From assembly GCA_016793325.1 (NCBI GenBank), contig JAEUKI010000035.1:42697-106696 (forward strand): DNA of 64,000 nt, written 5' to 3'. Shown in pieces: positions 1 through 7,574 of this stretch (the stretch's first letter is position 1; each line of letters begins with the position of its first letter). Source of the stretch: Myxococcales bacterium (GTDB lineage: Bacteria > Myxococcota_A > Polyangia > Polyangiales > Ga0077539). A program made the translations under genes and the position numbers. The notes below the pieces were generated by a model, which was not told the DNA's origin, made no database searches, and saw only the letters and a list, made by a program, of their open reading frames with translations.

Positions 1-1250
1 AAGAGTGCGGCATTCGCGCGATGGACGGGTCGCTCCTCTGCCCCGCAGGGTTTACAGCGACCGCGCCCACGACGACCGCGACGAGCGACTGCGACGACAT
101 GAACAGCGCGCGCTCTCCGAGGGCGATGGAGACTCCCTGCAACGGCCTCGACGATGACTGCAATCCCGCGACGAGCGACTCGATGTGTCCAATTGCAGGA
201 CAAACGTGCGCGACTGGCGGCTGTCGTTGCCCGAGCGGACAGCTGCTGTGCGGGTCCACGTGCCGTACGCCTCCGGGTCCGAGCTGCACGGCTGGCGCCG
301 GTGTCTGCGCGCAGACAGGCGTGTACATCTGCACCGCCGCGGGAACGCTGGGCTGCAGCGTGACGGGGCTGAGCCCGATCGGGCGAACCGAAGTCCCGTG
401 CAACGCGGCCGACGACAACTGCAATGGCGCGACAGACGAGGCTGCTTGTCCAGGCGGGCAGATTTGCAACAGCGCGTTGCGCCGTTGCGAGTGCCCCGGC
501 GGCCAGGTGTTTTGCGGCGGAAGGTGTCAGGTCCCGCCCACCTGCACCGTGGGCACGGGTCCCTGCTCGCGCAGCGGCTCGCAGGTGTGCAACGCCGCGG
601 GAACAGCGTTCGAATGCAGAGTGACCGCTGGCTCGCCAGGCCCCGAGAGCTGCAACGGTGTTGATGACAACTGCAACGGGGTCGTCGATGACGGCTTCAG
701 CTGTCGCCTCGGTCAAACGTGGTCGACGGCAGAGTGCTTCAACAGCGGGACCCGCAACGTCGGCTGCACGCGCACGTGCGGCGGCGCTTCGTGCACGTAC
801 GGGCAATGCAACTTCTCGGGTTCGCTGAGCGCCGGGTACAACGGGGTGAACTTCACGTCGCTCTACAGCTCGAGCAACGACGGCAGTAACAACTCTCGAA
901 TCTGCGGCATCTTTCCTTGCCTGGGCTGCGGCGAACGCCCGGTTGTTTGGCGCGGATTCGGAACGTTCTTCTCTGCAGGAAGGTACCGGCTCAACTTCTC
1001 GTACAGGCTCGACAGCGCGGACCTAGCCGTCATCGTCTCGTCCGATCCGAACGCGAACATCGGAACGGGCTTCGCGAGTACGCCGCCGATGAATCCGCCG
1101 AACTGGCAGACGCAAAATCTCGACTTCACGGTTCCTGCGTCTTGCACGCGCGTGTGGGTCGTTGTTCGCGCGCGCAGCAACAGCAATGCGTTCGCTTGTC
1201 AGCTTTGGGGCGGCGGCAGCATCACGAAGCTCGACAGCTGGTTCAACTGA
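1..1250 (+). CDS. MopE-motif Cys-rich surface protein, 5'-truncated by window edge
   Basis: The reading frame is open from base 3, before the first ATG at 21, so the true start lies upstream. The visible part carries repeated MopE-type putative metal-binding motifs of the form C-N-x-x-D-D-x-C-N: CNGLDDDCN near nt 138, CNAADDNCN near 400 and CNGVDDNCN near 652. Between them are Cys-rich pieces such as GGQVFCGGRCQ. From about nt 720 the repeats stop and a Gly/Ser/Asn-rich C-terminal domain of roughly 175 residues follows, probably a beta-sandwich adhesive or carbohydrate-binding fold (inference). It closely resembles the middle of the protein at 7575-9482, so the two are paralogues. Proteins of this type are usually secreted or surface-attached in Myxococcota. 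The specific role is unknown. Confidence 0.8.
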   Translation, partial: ECGIRAMDGSLLCPAGFTATAPTTTATSDCDDMNSARSPRAMETPCNGLDDDCNPATSDSMCPIAGQTCATGGCRCPSGQLLCGSTCRTPPGPSCTAGAGVCAQTGVYICTAAGTLGCSVTGLSPIGRTEVPCNAADDNCNGATDEAACPGGQICNSALRRCECPGGQVFCGGRCQVPPTCTVGTGPCSRSGSQVCNAAGTAFECRVTAGSPGPESCNGVDDNCNGVVDDGFSCRLGQTWSTAECFNSGTRNVGCTRTCGGASCTYGQCNFSGSLSAGYNGVNFTSLYSSSNDGSNNSRICGIFPCLGCGERPVVWRGFGTFFSAGRYRLNFSYRLDSADLAVIVSSDPNANIGTGFASTPPMNPPNWQTQNLDFTVPASCTRVWVVVRARSNSNAFACQLWGGGSITKLDSWFN

Positions 1251-1425
1251 GCGACCGCTGGACGGATCGGGCTGCCGTTGGGGGGGATGCTCGGTCAAAA
1301 CCGTCCATCGACTCGAAGCGCTCGACGCGATCGCGAGTTTCGCAAGCAAAAACACGGTCGGCACGACCGTTGCGATCGCCCCCTCCAGCGCCGCGCTCCT
1401 TCGCGCGGCGGGAGGAATCGTGCCC

Positions 1426-2031
1426 ATGAATTCAAGCATCTCGCGCGCCTCGGCGCTCGTGTCGGTCGCGCTCACTGGGGCCTGCGGTGGCGTCGCGGCT
1501 CCGACGGTGATCGGCGCGCCCGCGACCGCGCACATCGAAGAGGCCCAGTCATCAGGAGCGTCCGCGCAGGTCGCGATCAACACGCCTGCGGGGCCAACGC
1601 CGTGCGCGACGCCGTGCACAGCGTCTTTGCTCTCGGGGCTGCAAGTGTGGAACGTCACGCGCCCCGACGGCGATCAACGCGCGATCGTCGCCGCGGTCGA
1701 GCCGGGCGAGTGGCGCTATCAGCTTCGCTACCGCAACCGTCCGTTGTTCATCACGGGCGCGGTCTTCAACATCCTCGGCGCGACGGGCGCTTCGGTCTCG
1801 TCGATCATGTTGACGGTGCGCGTTGGAGCGATCCCGATCATCGCGACGGCGTCTGCGTCGATCGTGTTCTTGTCGCTGGGCCTCGGGTTGACCCTCGGCG
1901 CGGGAACCGACTCGGCCACGCGCGTCCCTGTCGCGCAACGCGCTGCGCGCGGGCGCCCGATGCGCCCTTGGGCCATCGCGCCCATCGTCGATCCGTCGCT
2001 CTTCGGCGCGACGTACGCCGTGCGGTTCTGA
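1426..2031 (+). CDS. predicted membrane-anchored lipoprotein, unknown function
   Basis: A 201-residue protein. The ATG at 1426 is chosen because GGAGG lies at 1411-1415 and because it gives a lipoprotein signal peptide with lipobox LTGAC (Cys20). A short exported domain (about residues 25-100) contains a Pro/Cys stretch (TPCATPC) and a small beta domain ending GEWRYQLRYRNRPL. Two hydrophobic segments follow at about residues 107-130 and 132-160, so the protein may be both lipidated and membrane-spanning. The Cys-Cys plus beta-strand plus two-helix layout recalls PEGA-like envelope proteins, but I do not recognise a named family. It stands alone between the MopE gene and the Uma2 gene. Confidence 0.65.
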   Translation: MNSSISRASALVSVALTGACGGVAAPTVIGAPATAHIEEAQSSGASAQVAINTPAGPTPCATPCTASLLSGLQVWNVTRPDGDQRAIVAAVEPGEWRYQLRYRNRPLFITGAVFNILGATGASVSSIMLTVRVGAIPIIATASASIVFLSLGLGLTLGAGTDSATRVPVAQRAARGRPMRPWAIAPIVDPSLFGATYAVRF

Positions 2032-2090
2032 CGAACCGCGGGGACGCGCGACGGTCGAAGTTCGACGTGGCGCGTGGTAGTTTTCGCTCC

Positions 2091-2858
2091 ATGAGTTCGA
2101 GCGACTCGCACGCGCGGAGCGAAGCGTTGCCTCCTGCGCCGGACGTCTCCGGGCTCGTCACCGAGGACGACGCGCCCGTGGACAACTTTTGCTCCGAGAA
2201 GCAACAGCGGCTCCTCACGGAATCCCTGTACAGCTCGTGGTCCGCGCCGGGCGCGACGCCGTTTCTCGCGGCAGCCAACGTCGGCGTGTACGCGTCGATC
2301 CACAAGCCGCCGGTCGTTCCAGACGTGTTGATCAGCGTCGATGTACAGCCCGCGCGCGAGTGGTGGGACAAGCACAATCGCTGCTATTTTCTCTGGGAAT
2401 TCGGCAAGCCGCCGGACCTTGCGCTCGAGATTGTCTCCGATCGGGACGGGCTCGAGCTGAGCGCGAAGCTCCGCCAGTACGCTCGCATGGGCGTTCGATA
2501 CTACGTCGTGTACGACCCCGTTCGTCAGCTCTCGGACGAGGCGCTGCAGTGCTTCGCCCTGCGCGAAGGCGACTACGAACAGCTCGATCGCGCTTGGTTC
2601 GAGCGGCTCAACCTCGGCCTCGTGCTGTGGCAGGGCGAATACGAGCAGCGCGACGACCTGTGGTTGCGTTGGGTCGACGCCAGCGGCGCGACGATCCCGA
2701 CAGGAGCCGAACGAGCAGCGAGCGAGAGAGCCCGCGCCGAGAGCGAGAGAGCCCGCGCCGAGGGCGAGAGAGCCCGCGCCGAGAGCGAAACGGCTCGCGC
2801 CGAGAAGCTCGCAGCGCGGCTGAGAGCGCTCGGGATCGACCCCGACCGCGAAGAGTAA
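2091..2858 (+). CDS. Uma2-family (DUF820) PD-(D/E)XK nuclease-like protein
   Basis: A 255-residue protein with the Uma2 signature: PDVLISVDV (about residues 79-87), LALEIVSDRDG containing the acidic catalytic residue (about 111-121), a conserved Lys in AKLRQYARMGV, and YYVVYDP. These are the parts of the restriction-endonuclease-like core of this family. Uma2 proteins are abundant in cyanobacteria and Myxococcota; their biological substrates are largely unknown. The C-terminal 50 residues are a charged heptad repeat (SERARAE type) encoded by a 21-bp DNA repeat, probably a coiled coil. The ATG at 2091 starts just before the conserved domain; no strong ribosome-binding site is visible. Confidence 0.8.
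   Translation: MSSSDSHARSEALPPAPDVSGLVTEDDAPVDNFCSEKQQRLLTESLYSSWSAPGATPFLAAANVGVYASIHKPPVVPDVLISVDVQPAREWWDKHNRCYFLWEFGKPPDLALEIVSDRDGLELSAKLRQYARMGVRYYVVYDPVRQLSDEALQCFALREGDYEQLDRAWFERLNLGLVLWQGEYEQRDDLWLRWVDASGATIPTGAERAASERARAESERARAEGERARAESETARAEKLAARLRALGIDPDREE
2721..2804 (+). repeat. four tandem 21-bp repeats inside the Uma2 gene
   Basis: Units start at 2721, 2742, 2763 and 2784. The first two are identical, the third differs by one base and the last has diverged at a few positions. Each encodes one heptad S/G-E-R-A-R-A-E, extending a coiled-coil tail. The length keeps the reading frame, so copy number could vary without breaking the gene. Confidence 0.9.
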
Positions 2859-2962
2859 GCGAGCGAGTCTCGTGGGGGAGATCGCCGTCATCCCGTGCAA
2901 TTTGCGACGGCCCGTAAACTGTGGCGCTCTCTTCCTCGTGCGACAGCCAGGAGCGAGCTCTC

Positions 2963-5900
2963 ATGCGTGATCGATCCCCAAACGAGCGCGCGGTTCGCGT
3001 GCAGCGCATCACACGTTTGGCGAGCGTCGCGTGGGTCGCCCTCGCGGCGGCGCTCTCGTCGTGTTCGCCGCCGCCCAGCGCGGACGCCAACAGCACGGAC
3101 GGATCGTTCGACGCGATCGGCGATCGACCGCTCACGGACGTGCTGCTCGGCGACAACGGGACGTGCGTGGACATGGACAACGACGGACACCCGTCGGCCG
3201 CGTGCGGAGGCGACGACTGCGACGACGACAATCCCCGCAGAAATCCCAGCGCGCGCGAGGTCTGCGACAACCTCGGCGCGGACGAGGACTGCAACCCCTG
3301 CACGGTGGCGCAGGTGCAGCCCTCGGGTCGCGGCGGGGACGGCGACATCGACGAAGACGGCTTCGCGAGCGACGCGTGCTTCAATCGCCTCGCGCCCGGC
3401 GCAGCGCGCCCTGTGTGCGCGCCCGCGTCGTTCGACGGCGGAGCTAGCGTCGATCGGGTGCGCGTGAGCGACACGGAGGTTCGAGGGACCGATTGCTCGG
3501 ACAACGCGATGACGGGCGCGGGGCGGTTTCCAGGGGCGACCGAGCAGTGCAACGGGCTCGACGACAACTGTGATGGAGCGACCGACGAAGGGGTGTCGGT
3601 CCAGTGCTTTCCGGACACGGACGGAGACGGGTTTGCGCCGGCGATGTCCGTGCAGTCTCGCGCGTGCCCGAGCTCGGACCCGGGGCGCATCATGAATTTT
3701 GGTGCGTGTCCTCCGGGCACGACCAACCGCGCGCCGACCGCGGGCGCCGCGGACTGCGCCGACGGCATGGGCGGAAACAGCCGCTACCCGGGCGCCATGG
3801 AGCGCTGCAACGGCGTCGACGACGATTGCGACGACACGATCGACGAGGACAACCCCGAGGGCGGCGCCTCGTGCACGCTCATGTCCATGGGCAGCGATCC
3901 GGGGGTCTGCCGCACCGAGGCGAGGATTCGCTGCACAAGCGGCGCGCTGCGCTGCGATCAGGCCGTTCGTCCCGGCGAGCGCCAGGAGATGTGCAACGCC
4001 ATCGACGACGACTGCGACGGGAGCTCCGATGAAAACGTGTGCGTCGATTCGACCGTCGATGCGCTCGGCAGACAGTCCGCGCCGACCGGCTACGGGACGT
4101 GCGCGGGCGGGACGGTGTGTCAGGTCGCGACGTGCGCGGATTTTCGCGGCAGCTGCGACGGAAACCCCAGCAACGGCTGCGAGGTGGACCTACGCACGAG
4201 CGGCGCGCACTGCGGCGAGTGCGGCATGGTGTGTCGCCTCGGCTCGAGCTGCGCGGGAGCGCTCTGCGATCGACCCGAGGTCGTCTCGATCGCTTCGGGG
4301 CCAGGAACGCAAACGACCTGCGCCGTGCTGAGCAACGGCCGCGTCGCGTGCTGGGGCCCCAACGACACGTGGCTGATGGACATGTCGAATCTGCCGAGCG
4401 CCACGGCGTCCTTGATCGCGGGGATCACGGACGCTGTGGAGGTCGCCGTCGGCGGCATTCACGCGTGCGCGCGCAGGAGCACGGGCGCGGTCGTGTGCTG
4501 GGGCAGCAACGCGAGCGGACGACTGGGCAACGGGGTTCCGGGCCCGAGCGTGGCGCCCGTCGCGGTCAGCGGACTCACGGACGCTGTCGAGATCGACGCG
4601 GGCCGCAATCACACGTGCGCGCGCAGGAGCACGGGCGCGGTCGTGTGCTGGGGCAACAACGCGAACGGGCAGCTCGGGGACGGGTCGATGATGGATCGCG
4701 CTGTTCCCGCCGCGGTCAGCGGGCTCTCGGACGCGACGGACATCGAGCTCGGCGCGCTGCACTCGTGCGCGATCCGCGCGACGGGCGTCGCGGTCTGCTG
4801 GGGCAACAACGGGTCCGGGCAGCTCGGCGACAACACCATGACGAGCCGCGCAGCGCCGGTCGAAGCGCGCTCGATCGGGTCCGTTCGCTCGCTCGCCGCG
4901 GGCGCGAACCACACGTGCGCCCGCGTCGGAGGCGACGCGATCTACTGCTGGGGCAACAGCTCGGTCGGGCAGCACGGCAACGGGAGCACGACCGACCGGC
5001 TCGTGCCCACGTCCACGGGCAGAAGCGCGCCGTCGATCACAGCGGGACTTGATTTCATGTGCGAGATCCGCGCAGGAGGGGTCGTCGCGTGCTGGGGCGC
5101 CAACAGCTCGCTGCAGCTCGGCGTGACGACGACCGGAGCGTTCAGCGCGAGCGCCATCGTCGCGCCGAGCGTCGTCAACGCCCAGCAACTCGCGCTCGGA
5201 TCGAGCCACGCCTGCCTTCGATCTGCAGCCGGTCACGTCGCGTGCTGGGGCAACGCGAACGCGCTCGGCGCGGGGGCGGGCGCGAACTCTCTCGTTCCGC
5301 TCGGGGTGATCGGCACCAACGAGGTGGTCGCGGTCGCGACGGGCGCGACGCACACGTGCGCGCGACGGGGCAACGGACAGCTTTTGTGTTGGGGCGCCAA
5401 CAACGCCGGCCAGCTCGGAGACGCCACCACGGTGCAGCGAACGACGCCCGTGTTGTCCGCGGGCGCCCTGCGCGCGGTGGAGGTCTCTGCGGGAGACTCG
5501 TTTACGTGCGCGACCGACGCGAGCGGCGCCGTGCACTGCTGGGGAAGCAACACGGTCGGGCAGCTCGGCGACGGGACCACGACGAGCCGCGGCGCTCCTG
5601 CGATGATCGCGGGGCTCGCGAACGTCACGCAGCTCTCGAGCGCTGGAGACCACACGTGCGCGCGGCGCTCGGCGGGAGACGTCCTCTGCTGGGGCGGCAA
5701 CAACGCCGGTCAATTGGGCGATGGAACCACGATGAATCGTAGCGCTCCGACGGCGGTCGCCGGGCTCACGGGCGTCGCCGAAGTGAGCGTGGGCGTGGGA
5801 CACGCGTGCGCGCGAACCGCGCGTGGACAAGTGTACTGCTGGGGACGCAACGCGGACGGGCAGCTCGGCGATCGCACGACCGTGGACCGACTGACGCCCG

Positions 5901-6397
5901 TGCTGGTGACCGGCGTGGACACAGCGGTCGGCGTCGCCGTGGGCGCGCGGCACACGTGCGTTCGAACGTTGACGAGGCAGGTGCTCTGCTGGGGCGCCAA
6001 TGACCAAGGACAGCTCGGCAACGGGATGAGGCCGACGGCGAGCCTCGTTCCTTCGGCGGTGACGACGTTGACCAACGTTGTCGAGCTGGCCTCGGGCAAC
6101 AACACGACCTGCGCGCGGCTCAGCAACAACGAGGTCGCGTGCTGGGGCGACAACAACGGAACACAAGCTGGAAACGGCACGCCCAACCCCATCGCGGACG
6201 CGAGCGGGCGCGTCGTGCAGCCCGCGACCCCCGCGAACATCACGGCGCGCTCGCTCGCGATGAGCGCCGAGCACAGCTGCGCGCGCACGCTGTCTGGCAC
6301 AGTGCGCTGCTGGGGAGCCGCGAGCAACGGGCAGCTCGGCACGGGCTTCACGAACACGTCGCGCTTCAGCGTCGCCGTCGTCGGCCTCACGGACTGA
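2963..6397 (+). CDS. large lipoprotein with MopE motifs and 14 RCC1-type repeats
   Basis: A 1144-residue predicted lipoprotein. The ATG at 2963 is preferred over the GTG at 2921 because GGAG lies about nine bases upstream and the signal peptide ends in lipobox LSSC. Residues about 55-140 hold an Asp-rich calcium-binding-like segment (DMDNDGHPSAACGGDDC). MopE motifs CNGLDDNCD, CNGVDDDCD and CNAIDDDCD follow up to about residue 360. From about residue 440 to the end I count 14 repeats of about 50 residues with the pattern G-x-x-H-T-C-A-R ... V-x-C-W-G-x-N-x-x-G-Q-L-G-D-G, typical of RCC1/BLIP-II beta-propeller blades. Blade DNA is nearly identical in places (150-bp period at 4464 and 4614). It is probably a surface-displayed binding protein; the ligand is unknown. 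It ends 5 bp before the convergent gene at 6403. Confidence 0.88.
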   Translation: MRDRSPNERAVRVQRITRLASVAWVALAAALSSCSPPPSADANSTDGSFDAIGDRPLTDVLLGDNGTCVDMDNDGHPSAACGGDDCDDDNPRRNPSAREVCDNLGADEDCNPCTVAQVQPSGRGGDGDIDEDGFASDACFNRLAPGAARPVCAPASFDGGASVDRVRVSDTEVRGTDCSDNAMTGAGRFPGATEQCNGLDDNCDGATDEGVSVQCFPDTDGDGFAPAMSVQSRACPSSDPGRIMNFGACPPGTTNRAPTAGAADCADGMGGNSRYPGAMERCNGVDDDCDDTIDEDNPEGGASCTLMSMGSDPGVCRTEARIRCTSGALRCDQAVRPGERQEMCNAIDDDCDGSSDENVCVDSTVDALGRQSAPTGYGTCAGGTVCQVATCADFRGSCDGNPSNGCEVDLRTSGAHCGECGMVCRLGSSCAGALCDRPEVVSIASGPGTQTTCAVLSNGRVACWGPNDTWLMDMSNLPSATASLIAGITDAVEVAVGGIHACARRSTGAVVCWGSNASGRLGNGVPGPSVAPVAVSGLTDAVEIDAGRNHTCARRSTGAVVCWGNNANGQLGDGSMMDRAVPAAVSGLSDATDIELGALHSCAIRATGVAVCWGNNGSGQLGDNTMTSRAAPVEARSIGSVRSLAAGANHTCARVGGDAIYCWGNSSVGQHGNGSTTDRLVPTSTGRSAPSITAGLDFMCEIRAGGVVACWGANSSLQLGVTTTGAFSASAIVAPSVVNAQQLALGSSHACLRSAAGHVACWGNANALGAGAGANSLVPLGVIGTNEVVAVATGATHTCARRGNGQLLCWGANNAGQLGDATTVQRTTPVLSAGALRAVEVSAGDSFTCATDASGAVHCWGSNTVGQLGDGTTTSRGAPAMIAGLANVTQLSSAGDHTCARRSAGDVLCWGGNNAGQLGDGTTMNRSAPTAVAGLTGVAEVSVGVGHACARTARGQVYCWGRNADGQLGDRTTVDRLTPVLVTGVDTAVGVAVGARHTCVRTLTRQVLCWGANDQGQLGNGMRPTASLVPSAVTTLTNVVELASGNNTTCARLSNNEVACWGDNNGTQAGNGTPNPIADASGRVVQPATPANITARSLAMSAEHSCARTLSGTVRCWGAASNGQLGTGFTNTSRFSVAVVGLTD

Positions 6398-6402
6398 TCG
6401 CG

Positions 6403-7293
6403 CTACGACGCGCCCGCGGTGCTCGGGGGCGTCGCTTGTCGGGTCATCACGCTGCGGACCTCGGTGACGAGGGCGTCGAGGTCGCGCACCGATACCCCTG
6501 TTTTCAAGAGCTCGTCGAGCGCGGGCTCGTCGACCGCAGCGAAGAACAAGCACTCATCGGCGTTGCGCGGCGCGAGCGTCGCGCGCGAGCCGCGGACGTC
6601 ACGGCCGCGGAGCGCCAGCGAATTCTCGACGACGCCGTTCGCGCGAAAGGCGACGTACTTCGCGGGGTCGTCCCACACTTTCAAGAGCTCGAAGAAGTCT
6701 TCGGTCGAGACCTCCACCCAGAGGCCCACGCGAAGCTCCGCGCCGTCGCTCACGGGGATCGCGAAGAGCGCCCGAACGAAGAGGCGGTGGCCGCACTCGG
6801 CGAAGTTCAACTGGTTACGTGGCGAGCGCTCTTTGGGCGGCTGGCTCCAGACGCAGTCGGGCGCTTTGAAGCTGAAATCTCGGCCCATTTCGGGGTCGAG
6901 GTGCGCGCCGATCGAAGGGTGATGGCGGATCACGAGGTCGTGCGCGGCGAAGAGCGCTTCTTTGAGCGCGGGCTTCGCGAGGACGTCAGCCCGGAGCATC
7001 GCCGCGCTCGCGTCGCTCGCGAACGGAACGACCCCGCGCAGCGGGCTGATCGCGAGGTCCACGGTCTGCGAGTTGACGTTCTTTTCTTGAATCCATGTGC
7101 GCGTGAGCGCCCAGCGTCCCGCCTCGACTTCGAGCGCCATCCACCAGAAGCGCGTGTCCTTGTGCGCCGTGGGGATCGCGATGAAGCGCCGCTCGCCCTC
7201 GCTCGTGCGGACGCTCCCTCGCGTCACGAGCCAGCGATGGCCGCAGCCACAATCGCAGAGAAGTTCGTCCCTCGAGGTCTCGGTCACTGACAT
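6403..7293 (-). CDS. DUF2199-like protein
   Basis: A 296-residue, probably cytosolic protein. The N-terminus has a Cys/His knuckle (CDCGCGHRWLV). The middle contains CGHRLFVRALFAIPV followed by GLWVEVSTEDFFELLKVWD, which matches the pattern I know for DUF2199 domains (a regulator-like domain of unknown function). The start is chosen as the ATG whose complement is at 7291-7293; an upstream in-frame ATG at 7365 would add 24 residues of unlikely composition. Neither has a clear ribosome-binding site. The gene is convergent with the preceding RCC1 lipoprotein gene and has no obvious operon partner. Confidence 0.65.
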   Translation of the reverse strand: MSVTETSRDELLCDCGCGHRWLVTRGSVRTSEGERRFIAIPTAHKDTRFWWMALEVEAGRWALTRTWIQEKNVNSQTVDLAISPLRGVVPFASDASAAMLRADVLAKPALKEALFAAHDLVIRHHPSIGAHLDPEMGRDFSFKAPDCVWSQPPKERSPRNQLNFAECGHRLFVRALFAIPVSDGAELRVGLWVEVSTEDFFELLKVWDDPAKYVAFRANGVVENSLALRGRDVRGSRATLAPRNADECLFFAAVDEPALDELLKTGVSVRDLDALVTEVRSVMTRQATPPSTAGAS

Positions 7294-7479
7294 CGCGCTG
7301 AGACCATACCGAAGGAAGGCGAGCCCCCGCGAGGCGACGCGCGACGAGCGGACATTCAATGTCACACCCTTCAGCGATCCCCATCATCGGCGCGGGCAGC
7401 CGACGATCGCGGGCGTTGGATCGACGGCTCCGCGGCTCGCCACGGAGGCGCTGCGAGGGGGCAAAGTTGCCCGCTGGGA

Positions 7480-7497
7480 ACGGACGGATCCGTCCGT
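7480..7497. promoter_or_regulatory. 18-bp perfect palindrome, possible operator
   Basis: The sequence ACGGACGGATCCGTCCGT is its own reverse complement. It lies in the 281-bp gap between the divergent genes starting at 7293 and 7575, about 80 bp upstream of the latter. A dimeric regulator site is possible; there is no T-run, and it does not follow a gene, so a terminator is unlikely. The rest of the gap shows nothing else I can name. Confidence 0.35.
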
Positions 7498-7574
7498 CGT
7501 TTCTCGCGTAATTTGCAGGCTATTGCGCGGATTTTCGGCGCGTGGTCCGGTGTCCTCGAGGAGAGCTTCAAACG

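Noticed and set aside
2963..6397. Eukaryotic RCC1 (Ran exchange factor)
   Set aside because: Repeats are of the bacterial secreted type with disulfide Cys and follow a lipoprotein signal; no Ran-binding context.
4190..6553. 787-codon minus-strand open frame opposite the RCC1 gene
   Set aside because: Repeats in it simply mirror the RCC1 repeats of the true gene.
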